From contig JAACJG010000002.1 of NCBI GenBank assembly GCA_009917695.1, positions 545,272 through 609,271 on the forward strand: 64,000 bases of DNA, given 5' to 3'. The DNA is from Candidatus Rifleibacterium amylolyticum. GTDB lineage: Bacteria; Muiribacteriota; Ozemobacteria; Ozemobacterales; Ozemobacteraceae. Below are positions 8,790 to 17,988 of the stretch, in pieces. Made by a program: the position numbers and the translations under genes. Numbering within the stretch: position 1 is the first letter of the stretch; each line of letters begins with the position of its first letter. The notes beneath the pieces are model-generated. The model was not told where the DNA came from. It searched no databases and saw only the letters and a program-made list of their open reading frames with translations.

Positions 8790-9056
8790 ATGTCATTAGT
8801 CACCCCCCCGACCCCAGGCATACCCGGAGCCCCAAAACCAGCCGGAGCGGCTTCGACACCAGCACCAGCTCGTCAGGAACAGGCGATTCCGAAGTGTTTC
8901 GGCACTGACTATTATGGCAAATGGAACACTTCAGGCATGACATTCGAATCAATGAAGATCGATCGCCCTGATTACCAGTCAAAATGTGCTGTATGTCCGC
9001 TTTTCGAGCGCTGTTATCTGGTAAACCACATCAGACTGCTGCGCATCAAGAGATAA
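8790..9056 (+). CDS. Small Pro/Ala-rich protein with Cys cluster
   Basis: Encodes 88 residues; TTGGAGAAATC supplies a ribosome site before the ATG. Residues 1-30 are rich in Pro and Ala (PTPGIPGAPKPAG). The C-terminal half contains C36 and a tight CAVCPLFERC cluster (CxxCx5C), which together could bind Zn or an iron-sulfur cluster. It ends in a basic tail. I do not recognise the family. It is 19 bases upstream of the nucleoside phosphorylase gene and is probably co-transcribed. Confidence 0.65.
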   Translation: MSLVTPPTPGIPGAPKPAGAASTPAPARQEQAIPKCFGTDYYGKWNTSGMTFESMKIDRPDYQSKCAVCPLFERCYLVNHIRLLRIKR

Positions 9057-9075
9057 ACCAGGAAAGGAACCAGGA

Positions 9076-10377
9076 ATGAGAGCCTACGACATCATCAAGC
9101 ACAAGCGTGACGGCAAAAAGCTCACGCAACCGGAAATTGCCTCGATAGTAAGCGGCTTTGTCGATGGTTCGCTGCCTGATTACCAGATGGCAGCCTTTTT
9201 GATGGCCGTGTATTTTCGCGGCATGGACGAAGAAGAAACCTACTGGCTGACCGACTGTATGCGCACCAGTGGCGATCTGATAAACCTTGATGGCATTGAA
9301 GGCTTTACCGTAGATAAACATTCGACCGGCGGAGTCGGCGACAAAACCAGCCTGGTGCTTGGCCCGGTTCTGGCTGCGCTTGGCCTCAAGGTCGCCAAAA
9401 TGTCTGGCCGTGGCCTCGGCCATACTGGCGGCACCATCGATAAGCTTGAAGCGATCAAAGGCTTTTCGTGCGAACTTAACACCAGGCAATTCATCGATGC
9501 AGTGAACAGCATAGGCGTGGTCATCGTAGGTCAGACCGGCAATCTGGTTCCTGCCGATAAAAAGATCTACGCTCTGCGCGACGTCACTGCGACCGTCGAT
9601 TCGATACCTCTCATCGCGGCTTCGATTATGTCTAAAAAGCTGGCCGTAGCCAACAAAGGTCTGGTGCTCGACGTCAAGGTCGGCAGCGGCGCCTTTATGA
9701 AAAATCTTGAAGACGCGCGCGAACTTGCCAGACTGATGGTTAAGATCGGCACTCAGGCCGGCCGCAAGGTTACCGCCGTTTTGTCGAACATGGATGAACC
9801 GCTGGGTGAAATGATAGGTAACGCCGTCGAGGTAATCGAGGCAGTCGATACTCTCCGGAACCATGGCCCACAAAGCTTTACCTGTCTGATAAAAACTCTG
9901 GCGGCGGAAGCCCTGGCGCTGGGAGCAGGCCTCAAACGGGAAGAAGCGGAGAAAAAAGTCACCGAAGTTCTTGCTGACGGTCGCGCTTATGCCAAATTCC
10001 TGGAAATGGTTAAATTCCAGGGCGGCGATGTCGCGATGATCGAAGATTACAGCAAGCTGCCGGCCGCCAGAAAGACCGACACACTCAAAGCCGACCGTGA
10101 TGGTTATATCAGCAAGATAGACTGTGAAGAAATCGGTCTGGCTGCCATGATGCTCGGTGCCGGTCGCGAAACCAAAGAATCGGTAATTGATATGGGCGTC
10201 GGCCTCAAACTGGTAAAACACGTTGGCGACAAGATAAGTAAAGGCGATGTTCTGGCTGAGCTCTATCTCAACCCGGAACGCGACAACAGCCGCGCCATAG
10301 AACGTCTTCGCGAAGCCATCAAACTCAGCGACAACAAAGTAGTCGCCCAGAAGCTGATCCTGGACATAGTTTCGTGA
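9076..10377 (+). CDS. deoA: Pyrimidine-nucleoside (thymidine) phosphorylase
   Basis: Encodes 433 residues, the normal length for the family. Diagnostic motifs are VDKHSTGGVGDKTSL (phosphate binding), SGRGLGHTGGTIDKLEA, ALRDVTATV and KVGSGAFMK. The enzyme cleaves thymidine, and in the Pdp subgroup also uridine, with phosphate to give the base and (deoxy)ribose-1-phosphate. Sequence alone does not separate DeoA from Pdp here. The dGTPase gene starts 10 bases downstream, so the pair would supply deoxynucleoside catabolism or salvage. Confidence 0.92.
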   Translation: MRAYDIIKHKRDGKKLTQPEIASIVSGFVDGSLPDYQMAAFLMAVYFRGMDEEETYWLTDCMRTSGDLINLDGIEGFTVDKHSTGGVGDKTSLVLGPVLAALGLKVAKMSGRGLGHTGGTIDKLEAIKGFSCELNTRQFIDAVNSIGVVIVGQTGNLVPADKKIYALRDVTATVDSIPLIAASIMSKKLAVANKGLVLDVKVGSGAFMKNLEDARELARLMVKIGTQAGRKVTAVLSNMDEPLGEMIGNAVEVIEAVDTLRNHGPQSFTCLIKTLAAEALALGAGLKREEAEKKVTEVLADGRAYAKFLEMVKFQGGDVAMIEDYSKLPAARKTDTLKADRDGYISKIDCEEIGLAAMMLGAGRETKESVIDMGVGLKLVKHVGDKISKGDVLAELYLNPERDNSRAIERLREAIKLSDNKVVAQKLILDIVS

Positions 10378-10387
10378 GTCATCGATC

Positions 10388-11482
10388 ATGTCAGGAATAA
10401 CAAGCAGCCCGGCACTAAGACTGGCATTCGAAGAATGTGAAGCAAAAACGCTTTCACGATTTGCCTGCCTTTCCAGCAAAAGCCGCGGACGCGAACACCC
10501 TGAGAACGACTGCTTTATCCGCAGCTGCTTTCAACGCGATATTGACCGCATAATTCACAGCGAATCATTTCGCCGGCTGAAGCACAAAACTCAGGTATTC
10601 CTCTCTCCGACCAACGATCACTTCAGAACCAGACTGACCCACACTCTTGAGGTAGTCTGCACTGCCCGCTGCATTTCACGCTGCCTCAACCTTAACGAAG
10701 ATCTGACCGAAGCCATTGCACTTGCCCACGACCTCGGACACACGCCCTTCGGGCACAGCGGCGAAGAAATTCTGGCAGAAATAAGCGAAACCGGCTTCCA
10801 TCACGCGTCACACGGGGTAAGAGTGGTAACCTGCCTCGAAAAAAACGGCCAGGGCCTCAATCTCACCCGCGAAGTCATCGACGGTATTCTCATGCACAGC
10901 AAGGGCAAACATGGCTCTGCCACCTTCAGCGGGGAAGAGGCGATGCCACTGACTGTCGAAGCGCAGGTCGTGAGAATTGCCGACCTTGTAGCCTACATCA
11001 ACCACGACATTGACGATGCGATCAGAGCTGGAGTCATCACGGTTGACGATCTGCCAAAAGACGCCAGGCGCCTGCTGGGAGATCGGCATTCAATAAGAAT
11101 TCACACCATGGTGCGCGATATCATCGACAACAGCATCGAAAGTGATCTGATCAAAATGAGCGAACCGGTAAGGGTCGCGACTGCTGAAATGAAAGCGTTC
11201 CTGTATCAAGACGTTTACACCAGGCCAGAAATAGATGTTGCCGTGCAAAAGTCCAAGCACCTGCTGCGCCAGATGGCAGAATGGTTTGCCAAAAATCCTG
11301 ATGAACTTTATAAACACATGAGATATCCGATACCCGAAGAACAGAGTCTGAATCGAACCATCGTCGATTACCTCGCAAGCATGACCGATGATTTTGCCCT
11401 GCGGCGATTTCAGGAAATATTTATGCCACATTATTACACTTTCAGCGATTTCAAGGGTCGTAAAACGGAGAATTCCCAGTGA
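10388..11482 (+). CDS. dgt: Deoxyguanosinetriphosphate triphosphohydrolase-like HD protein
   Basis: Encodes 364 residues of the HD superfamily. Metal-binding residues are seen in [10 protein letters not shown] (about 80-89) and [13 protein letters not shown] (about 114-126), with a further D in [13 protein letters not shown]. The N-terminal [14 protein letters not shown] block is typical of bacterial dNTPases, and the length fits the short type-2 dGTPase group. The enzyme hydrolyses dNTPs to deoxynucleoside and triphosphate. It sits between the nucleoside phosphorylase gene and a chemoreceptor gene that starts inside its stop codon. Confidence 0.9.
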   Translation: MSGITSSPALRLAFEECEAKTLSRFACLSSKSRGREHPENDCFIRSCFQRDIDRIIHSESFRRLKHKTQVFLSPTNDHFRTRLTHTLEVVCTARCISRCLNLNEDLTEAIALAHDLGHTPFGHSGEEILAEISETGFHHASHGVRVVTCLEKNGQGLNLTREVIDGILMHSKGKHGSATFSGEEAMPLTVEAQVVRIADLVAYINHDIDDAIRAGVITVDDLPKDARRLLGDRHSIRIHTMVRDIIDNSIESDLIKMSEPVRVATAEMKAFLYQDVYTRPEIDVAVQKSKHLLRQMAEWFAKNPDELYKHMRYPIPEEQSLNRTIVDYLASMTDDFALRRFQEIFMPHYYTFSDFKGRKTENSQ

Positions 11483-13224
11483 AGATGCTATCTATCAGCA
11501 ATAAAATTCTGGCAGGATTTCTGTTCTTTCTGATCATCTTTCTGCTGATTTCAGGCTTTGCCGGTTATTATGTCCTGCAGCTGCGCGATACACTAAATTT
11601 TCTCAAAGGCAACTACACTGAGGCCATGATCAATTCGCAGGAATTGATGGCAAACCTTCATCTGGTCGCCAATTCAGCTAACGAGATAATCAGAACTCCG
11701 GGTAACCGCGAAGAGCTCTTACCCTATTATAATTCCGCCAAAGATGGCACTTTCAAAAGCTTTGATCTGATCGACGCCAATCTGAAAGACGCTTTTCTCA
11801 GTGAAGCCTCAAGTATTACAGCATTCAAGCAGACGACTGAAGGCAGCATTTTTGAACTGTTCGACCTCACAGACGGCTATCTGGCCATGGAACCAGGCAC
11901 AGAACTCAGCAGTGCCAGCAGCGCCGAGCTGCTTTCAGCCATCCGCGACAAGGAAATCGAACTTACCTCGAAATGCAGCAGTCTATGCAAAGCTCTTTCG
12001 AATTACACAAGCTCAATAACACGAAAAAGCGATGAAATGTTTGTCATACTGGGACACCTGGCCAAAGTAATACCGATTGTTATATTTATCTTCGGCATAG
12101 GGTTCGCCATGTTCATTTCGAACGGCATTTCAAGACCTCTTGAACGTATTGTCGAATCAATGTCTGAAGCCGAAAAAGGGCACCTGCACACCCGCCTCAG
12201 GTTTGAAAGTTCCGATGAATTCCAACGGGTTGCCGAAAGCTTTAATCGCATGCTCGAAGGTATCTGCCAGATGATCTCAAAGGTACTGGAAACCAGTGAC
12301 GATCTGGCGACCAGCTCTCAGCAGCTCAGCTCGGCATCGGTAGAATCTGCCGCCACCCTGCTCGATATTTCCAAAAACGTGAACGGCATCAATACCTCAT
12401 CACTGGAAATATCGAACAACCTTGAAAAAACGACAGCTTCAGTTGAAAGTTTTTCTGAATCTGCCCAGAAAGTTGCGCAGCTGGCGGAAACCGCAGTCAA
12501 AGCGGTCAGCATTACCACTCAGGCGGCCGACAAGGGCGGCAAAACCGTTAAAAAGTCGGTCGAAATGGTCGGCAAAATCAAAGAATCGGTTGATATCGCC
12601 ACTCAGGTCATTCTCGATCTTAACTCGGCTTCTTTGCAGATCAGTGAGATTGTCAACACTATTACCGCAATCGCCAGCCAGACGAATCTGCTGGCGCTGA
12701 ATGCCGCAATTGAAGCAGCCAGGGCTGGCGAGCAGGGCAAGGGTTTCACCGTTGTCGCCGGTGAAGTTCGCAAACTGGCCGAGGAATCGGCAGAAGCAGC
12801 TGAAGCCATCGGCACCAGAATAGAAAACATTCTGACCAAGACACAGAACGCGGTCGACTCGATGACTCTTGGGCGTGGGCGTGTCGATGACGGCATAAGA
12901 ATTATCCGCGAAGTTTCGATAAGCCTCGACAACATCATCAACAACGTCGATGACGTTAATAAAAAGATAAGCGAGATAAGCTCGATTTCAACCGAGCAGT
13001 CGGAGAATTCGCTGGTCATGACAAGAACGATCGAAGATATCACCAGTCTGACCAAGGTAACCACCGAACAGCTGGGCATCGTAGCAACTTCTGTTGAACA
13101 ACAGACGACTACGGTCTCGCAGGTCTCCAGCTCAACCGAAGATCTTGCTACTCTGGCTGACGAACTTCACCTGCTCGTCTCACGTTTTACCATCAAAAAA
13201 TCTGATAACCAGCCAGCTTCATAA
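11479..13224 (+). CDS. Methyl-accepting chemotaxis protein
   Basis: Encodes 581 residues from GTG 11479, overlapping the dgt stop by 4 bases; ATG 11485 is an alternative. TM1 is about 12-33, the periplasmic sensor region about 34-195 (helical, not a clear Cache domain), TM2 about 198-216, a HAMP domain about 217-270 and a long coiled-coil signalling domain to the end. The hairpin tip is conserved ([20 protein letters not shown], then [18 protein letters not shown]). It should control CheA, but no che genes are in the window; it may serve pilus-based motility. Its last 32 bases overlap a convergent gene. Confidence 0.93.
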   Translation: MKMLSISNKILAGFLFFLIIFLLISGFAGYYVLQLRDTLNFLKGNYTEAMINSQELMANLHLVANSANEIIRTPGNREELLPYYNSAKDGTFKSFDLIDANLKDAFLSEASSITAFKQTTEGSIFELFDLTDGYLAMEPGTELSSASSAELLSAIRDKEIELTSKCSSLCKALSNYTSSITRKSDEMFVILGHLAKVIPIVIFIFGIGFAMFISNGISRPLERIVESMSEAEKGHLHTRLRFESSDEFQRVAESFNRMLEGICQMISKVLETSDDLATSSQQLSSASVESAATLLDISKNVNGINTSSLEISNNLEKTTASVESFSESAQKVAQLAETAVKAVSITTQAADKGGKTVKKSVEMVGKIKESVDIATQVILDLNSASLQISEIVNTITAIASQTNLLALNAAIEAARAGEQGKGFTVVAGEVRKLAEESAEAAEAIGTRIENILTKTQNAVDSMTLGRGRVDDGIRIIREVSISLDNIINNVDDVNKKISEISSISTEQSENSLVMTRTIEDITSLTKVTTEQLGIVATSVEQQTTTVSQVSSSTEDLATLADELHLLVSRFTIKKSDNQPAS

Positions 13225-13531
13225 CCCCAGGCAGAAGAAGTGCCCAGAGCATCAGGGCTGCTGTTGCAATGAGCAGACGGCGCTGGTAGCTCGCTACTTT
13301 TTTTGAATCCAGAGCGGTAAAATAAACGATCAGAGCCAGCACCAGACTTAATACCAGTCCGGCCAGATCGTAACTGCGACCATAAGACAGCCAGAGAAAA
13401 AGGCAGTTCAAGCTTGAAGCAAACAGAAAAACGCAGCTGAGCATGACGGCCCAGCTGATAAGGGGCTGGCCCGGGCGCTTACGCGCTTCGTTCATGCCTT
13501 CTACGGCTGCTTCATTATTTTTTTCGTTCAT
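13193..13531 (-). CDS. Small three-helix membrane protein
   Basis: Encodes 112 residues from ATG 13531. Residues 1-25 are hydrophilic, then three hydrophobic helices follow ([62 protein letters not shown]). I do not recognise a family. A good promoter lies so close upstream that the leader would be only a few bases. The 3' end overlaps the chemoreceptor gene on the other strand by 32 bases. Confidence 0.6.
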   Translation of the reverse strand: MNEKNNEAAVEGMNEARKRPGQPLISWAVMLSCVFLFASSLNCLFLWLSYGRSYDLAGLVLSLVLALIVYFTALDSKKVASYQRRLLIATAALMLWALLLPGVMKLAGYQIF

Positions 13532-13541
13532 ATCGGGCTTG

Positions 13542-13570
13542 ATTATAGCGCCAGCTCTGACACTTTTCAA
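13542..13570 (-). promoter_or_regulatory. Promoter of the small membrane protein gene
   Basis: On the minus strand TTGAAA (13565-13570) and perfect TATAAT (13542-13547) are 17 bases apart. Only 10 bases separate the -10 from the ATG at 13531, so the transcript would be leaderless or nearly so. Confidence 0.6.
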
Positions 13571-13632
13571 TAAAAAACTATGACGTATGATTACCCGGGC
13601 AGCGATGAGTGCACAAAAACTCGCAGGGAAAT

Positions 13633-13661
13633 TTGCTTAGTTGCTGCAAATGAGCTATAAT
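13633..13661 (+). promoter_or_regulatory. Promoter of the TPR-diguanylate cyclase pair
   Basis: TTGCTT (13633-13638) and perfect TATAAT (13656-13661) are 17 bases apart; the start codon at 13685 follows without a clear Shine-Dalgarno sequence. Confidence 0.6.
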
Positions 13662-13684
13662 ACTGCCACAACTGCGACACAAAA

Positions 13685-14692
13685 ATGGCAAATCTGAACA
13701 GCACATACGCGCAAAGACATTACGAATCTGCCCTTGACTACTTTGAGCAGGGGCAGTATGACAAAGCTTTGCAGCAAATCGACAAAGCGATAAAAAATTC
13801 ACCCAATAACCCTGATTTTTACTCGACCAAGGGCGTGTTTTTGCATCGCATGAACAATATTCCTCATGCAATAGAAGCCTATCAGTCAGCAATCAGAGTC
13901 GCACCAGACCACACCTTTTCCCACTATAACCTCGGTCTGATTTACATGAAACTCAACAAGGTCGTGCAGGCTATTCAGGAATGGGAAGCGGTCATTCATG
14001 TTAAGCCCCGCGATACTGACGCCATATTCAATATCGCAGTCGCCCTTTCTCACCTGGGCAAAAGTAAACAGGCTATTCCATTTTACCGCAAGGTGATCGA
14101 AATCGAACCGGGCCATGTGCAGGCACACCAGAATCTTGGCGTAATCTATCGTGACGAAGGAGACTTCGTTAAGGCCAAGTATCACCTGCAGAAATTGCGC
14201 GAACTCGACAGTACTTACATGGAAGTAGTTGCCGCCGAGATCATCAAATGTGAAGAGCAGGAATTTCTCAAAAAGTTGGAAGCAGACAGCCAGCGCATTT
14301 CCGGAGCCATCGAGGAAGACGGCGACAATATGCTCAGCAACGCTCTAATTGCGGTCATTGAAGAGCATTTTGACAAGGCGCTCGATTATGCAGAGAAGTA
14401 TCTGGCAAACAACCCTGAAGATATTCAGGCAAGACTTATTCAGGGCCAGGCCTTATGCGGTCTTTCCCGCAATTCTGATGCGATAGCGACATTCATGCGC
14501 ATTCTGGTTGACAGCCCGGACTGCCTCGATGCGATGTTCCATCTTGGCAATGTTTTTCTGGGAATGGGAGACCTGCACAAAGCCCTTGAATATTACGAAA
14601 AGCTCAAGGCTGTCGATAGCGACTACCCGCTGGCAGACGAAAACATAAGAAGCATCAAAGCCAAGCTGAGCCACGTGGGCAGCGATGATTAA
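13685..14692 (+). CDS. TPR-repeat protein
   Basis: Encodes 335 residues with no signal peptide. At least six tetratricopeptide units are visible, for example YFEQGQYDKALQQIDKAI, HYNLGLIYMKLNKVVQAIQEW and NIAVALSHLGKSKQAIPFY, with a break around residues 185-220 before a second TPR block ending near 330. It is a cytosolic protein-interaction scaffold. The diguanylate cyclase gene overlaps its end by 8 bases, so the two are likely made together and may interact. Confidence 0.85.
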   Translation: MANLNSTYAQRHYESALDYFEQGQYDKALQQIDKAIKNSPNNPDFYSTKGVFLHRMNNIPHAIEAYQSAIRVAPDHTFSHYNLGLIYMKLNKVVQAIQEWEAVIHVKPRDTDAIFNIAVALSHLGKSKQAIPFYRKVIEIEPGHVQAHQNLGVIYRDEGDFVKAKYHLQKLRELDSTYMEVVAAEIIKCEEQEFLKKLEADSQRISGAIEEDGDNMLSNALIAVIEEHFDKALDYAEKYLANNPEDIQARLIQGQALCGLSRNSDAIATFMRILVDSPDCLDAMFHLGNVFLGMGDLHKALEYYEKLKAVDSDYPLADENIRSIKAKLSHVGSDD

Positions 14693-16766
14693 CCGCATAA
14701 TCAAACCAGGCATCCGGGCCAGGCTCACGTTGATCATTCTGCTCATTTCACTGCTGCCTCTGACGTTTCTCGGGCATCAGGCCTACGATTATCAGAAACG
14801 AATCATTACCGAAGAAGTTACTGCCAGTCATCTTGAATTATCTAACACCCTGGCGCATGGCATTTACGAAAACCTTGAGTTTACCCGCCGCCTGCTCAGC
14901 GCAATCGGCACACTGAATGCTATTAAAAACCAGCGCAAAGAAGTAATCGAAGATTTTTTCAATGCACTCATGAGTCAGTTTGCCTTTTTCAAACTGATGT
15001 ATCTGATCGACAGCAACCGAAACATCGTCGCCAGTTCCGATCCCAATACGAAGCTGCCAGCAGACTGGCTTTATTCTAAAGCCATACAGCGCAGCTATCA
15101 GGGCTCGCTGTCTGAGGTATTCAAGTCAGAAGACGGCGCTCTTTATATGACACTTGAATCAGTTATCAAGTCGACGCAACTGCACAATATAAACGGAGTT
15201 CTGATAACCGAAGTAAACCTTACCAGTATTCGCGATCTTCTCAGAACAGCTCTGCGCAATTCGCGCTCGCAATGCCTGGTTCTCGACGAGGCTGGCACAG
15301 TAATCGCCCGCTCTTCACCAGATGTTCGGACGTTAGAAATAACCGCTGCCGAAACCATTGGCAGTGACCTGACCAAGCTAAAAACCATCGACGGCGAGCC
15401 TTATCTGATCACCGCAGTTTCTCTCAAAAAATTTGATTTTTATCAGGCGCCCAACTGGACTATAATCCTTCAGATTCCCGAAAAGCAGGCATTTTTTGCG
15501 GCTGATCGCTTCAGGGAACGAATCACCCGCATACTTGGGCTTACTGCAATCATCTCGATCATTCTGGCAATTCTGCTGGCAAGAGGTTTTACTGCGCCTC
15601 TGGCCAACCTGATAGCGGGTGCCCGTCACATCAGCAGCGGCGATTTCGCCTATGAGATAAAGCCTCTCAGTAATGATGAGATTGGCGATCTTACCAGCAC
15701 CTTTGACGAGATGCGTATAAACCTGCGAGAAACCAGGGCTGATCTCGATTATCGAATTATGCAGCTCTCAACGCTTTACGAAGTTGGCAAAGCCATATCA
15801 TCGGTACTCGACTTTCGCAAACTGCAGAACATGATCCTGGAAATAGTCGTCAAGGTTATTAAAGCCGAAAAAGGTTCGCTGATGCTGCTCGACGACTCAG
15901 AAAAGATTCTGACCATAGGAGTAGCAATAGGCCTCAGTGAAGAAGTCGCCCGTGATACCAGACTCGAAATTGGCGAATCAGTTGCCGGCTGGGTAGTAAA
16001 AACCTGTCAGCCTTTGTTTGTGCGCAACACTCAGACTGACAAAGAATTTCACACTATCAAAAAAGCCCACATCAGAGCCGGAACGTTGATGTGTGTGCCG
16101 CTAATGGCCAAAGACAAGCTGTTGGGAACTCTCAATGTTTCGCGATCCGAACCCGAAAGTTTCTCTGATAAGGATTTCGAACTTTTTGTAAATCTGGCCA
16201 ATCAGGCTGCGATCGCCATAGATAATGCCCGCCTCTATCGTTATGCGGTTACCGATGAAATGACACGTCTCTACAATCACCGCTATTTTCAGCAACGACT
16301 CGACGAAGAACTGCAACGCGCCGACCGCTACGAGAATTTCGTTTCTCTCATCATTCTTGACGTCGATCATTTTAAAAAGTTCAACGATACCTACGGGCAC
16401 CCCGAAGGCGACCGGGTTTTAAAAACCGTTGCCAGACTCATCGAAAAAAGTGTGCGCGAAGTCGATATTCCGGCCCGCTACGGCGGCGAGGAATTTGTCG
16501 TAATCTGTCCCGAAAAGAACGGCGAAGGTTCGTTAACCCCGGCCGAGCGTATACGCAGCGCCATCGAAAGCTATGATTTCAGAATCGATGGCAAAAAGAT
16601 TCAGATTACTGTCTCGCTGGGGGTTGCCTGCTACCCAGATCAGGCGCGTTCAAAAGCAGAACTCATACAGAAAGCCGACTTTGCCCTCTATTATTCAAAG
16701 CACCATGGGCGCAATCAGGCGACTCTCTACAATGCAGTCATGAACCGGCAGTCTGACCAGAGCTGA
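14685..16766 (+). CDS. Membrane diguanylate cyclase (Cache-HAMP-GAF-GGDEF)
   Basis: Encodes 693 residues. TM1 (about 13-33) and TM2 (about 282-302) flank a periplasmic region of ~245 residues that looks like a Cache sensor. HAMP (about 303-355), GAF (about 370-515) and GGDEF (about 525-690) follow. The active site is GGEEF at 600-604, in the ARYGGEEF context. REVD at 591-594 is exactly five residues upstream and forms the RxxD inhibitory c-di-GMP site, so product inhibition is expected. There is no EAL domain. c-di-GMP commonly controls type IV pili, which are encoded at 23-36 kb. Confidence 0.92.
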   Translation: MINRIIKPGIRARLTLIILLISLLPLTFLGHQAYDYQKRIITEEVTASHLELSNTLAHGIYENLEFTRRLLSAIGTLNAIKNQRKEVIEDFFNALMSQFAFFKLMYLIDSNRNIVASSDPNTKLPADWLYSKAIQRSYQGSLSEVFKSEDGALYMTLESVIKSTQLHNINGVLITEVNLTSIRDLLRTALRNSRSQCLVLDEAGTVIARSSPDVRTLEITAAETIGSDLTKLKTIDGEPYLITAVSLKKFDFYQAPNWTIILQIPEKQAFFAADRFRERITRILGLTAIISIILAILLARGFTAPLANLIAGARHISSGDFAYEIKPLSNDEIGDLTSTFDEMRINLRETRADLDYRIMQLSTLYEVGKAISSVLDFRKLQNMILEIVVKVIKAEKGSLMLLDDSEKILTIGVAIGLSEEVARDTRLEIGESVAGWVVKTCQPLFVRNTQTDKEFHTIKKAHIRAGTLMCVPLMAKDKLLGTLNVSRSEPESFSDKDFELFVNLANQAAIAIDNARLYRYAVTDEMTRLYNHRYFQQRLDEELQRADRYENFVSLIILDVDHFKKFNDTYGHPEGDRVLKTVARLIEKSVREVDIPARYGGEEFVVICPEKNGEGSLTPAERIRSAIESYDFRIDGKKIQITVSLGVACYPDQARSKAELIQKADFALYYSKHHGRNQATLYNAVMNRQSDQS

Positions 16767-17463
16767 AACGACTGAGATAAAACTCCGCCTGCGCAAAATC
16801 CTCGGCAGTGTCAATATCAACTGAGTCTGCCTCTGACATCAAATAGCAACCATGCTGCGAAAAATTATAGAGACTCTTTTCTGCCAGCAACCATGCCGTC
16901 TGCACCAGATATATTGCGCCATTCTCAATATGGCGGCGCGGCAAGGCGCTCGCCGCAGCAACGATGCCGCCGGGCGATTCCGGCATGGCATGGCTGTCTG
17001 CATCAACCCTGAACATCCATTCAGGATACTGGTTGACCGCTTTCATTGAAGAAAGGCTGACAAAACCACCGCAATTGAAGAGCTGCAGGGCGGCCCTTAT
17101 ATGCTCACTGCTGAGAAAGGGCGAGGTTGCCTGAATAAGCGCAACCGTAGCCGGAACAGCATCTTTCACACCCAGAGCGCTAACGGCATGCAGCATTACA
17201 TCAACCGATGATGCGGCATCACTGGCAAGTTCAGCCGGGCGCATAAAGGGAACTTCGCCGCCGGCCTTTACTGCTGCCCCGGCAATCTCAGCGTCATCGG
17301 TCGAGACAATAACCCTGGCGAAGCATCCGCTGTCGATGGCAGTTTTGACTGCCCTGGCCACCAGTGGTTCCCCAGCAAAGGGCAGCAGATTTTTCCTTTT
17401 TAGACGCTTTGAGCCACCCCGGGCAGGAATTATCGCCCAGCAGTCTTTCGATGTTTCAGACAT
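16738..17463 (-). CDS. Acylneuraminate (sugar-acid) cytidylyltransferase
   Basis: Encodes 241 residues from ATG 17463, which overlaps the apt stop (TGATG); a TTG one codon earlier is an alternative. The N-terminal AIIPARGGSKRLKRKN, RVIVSTDDAEIA and PFMRPAELASD blocks are typical of CMP-nonulosonate synthases (NeuA, PseF, LegF). The enzyme uses CTP to activate a sialic-acid-like sugar for surface glycans or pilin/flagellin glycosylation. No other nonulosonate genes are in the window. KdsB is less likely from the GGSKRLKRKN motif. It overlaps the convergent cyclase gene by 29 bases. Confidence 0.8.
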   Translation of the reverse strand: MSETSKDCWAIIPARGGSKRLKRKNLLPFAGEPLVARAVKTAIDSGCFARVIVSTDDAEIAGAAVKAGGEVPFMRPAELASDAASSVDVMLHAVSALGVKDAVPATVALIQATSPFLSSEHIRAALQLFNCGGFVSLSSMKAVNQYPEWMFRVDADSHAMPESPGGIVAAASALPRRHIENGAIYLVQTAWLLAEKSLYNFSQHGCYLMSEADSVDIDTAEDFAQAEFYLSRFSSGQTAGS

Positions 17464-17975
17464 CAATACTTGAGCAGAGCAAAAAACTTGTTAGCGTCGA
17501 ATTTTTCGCGACCGCGCAAGAACTCAAGTTCGATAGCAAAAGCTATACCGACGATTTCGGCACCGATATCCTGCAACAGGGCTACAGCGGCTTCGGCTGT
17601 TCCGCCGGTCGCCACCAGGTCATCGACAAGCAGAACCTTTTCGCCACGCGCCACCGAGTCGGCATGAATCTCTATGGCATCAGTGCCGTATTCAAGGCTA
17701 TATTCTCGGCGAATCTTTTTGTATGGCAATTTGCCGGCCTTTCGAATCGGTATGAAACCAACATTTAGGCGCAAAGCCAGAGCGGCACCAATAATGAAAC
17801 CGCGCGACTCGATACCGCAAACATGCCTGATGCCGGCATCAGCATACTTTTCAGCGAACGCATCGATCATCGCTGAAAAAGCGACGGGATCACCGAGCAG
17901 CGGGGTAATATCTTTAAAAATAATACCGGGTTTTGGAAAATCGGGCACATCTCTGATATAGCTTTTTAAATCCAT
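17463..17975 (-). CDS. apt: Adenine phosphoribosyltransferase
   Basis: Encodes 170 residues from ATG 17975 with GAGGAAAC in front; length is normal for Apt. It begins with the family hallmark IRDVPDFPKPGIIFKDITPLL, has GIESRGFIIGAALA, and the PRPP-binding loop VLLVDDLVATGGTA. It converts adenine and PRPP to AMP. It is translationally coupled to the cytidylyltransferase and lies 13 bases after a HEAT-repeat gene, an unusual neighbourhood for a salvage enzyme. Confidence 0.95.
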   Translation of the reverse strand: MDLKSYIRDVPDFPKPGIIFKDITPLLGDPVAFSAMIDAFAEKYADAGIRHVCGIESRGFIIGAALALRLNVGFIPIRKAGKLPYKKIRREYSLEYGTDAIEIHADSVARGEKVLLVDDLVATGGTAEAAVALLQDIGAEIVGIAFAIELEFLRGREKFDANKFFALLKY

Positions 17976-17988
17976 GTTTCCTCGCTTC

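Noticed and set aside
9046..10479. Long open frame of 477 codons on the minus strand
   Set aside because: It is exactly antisense to the nucleoside phosphorylase gene and has no family resemblance; it is a codon-bias shadow.
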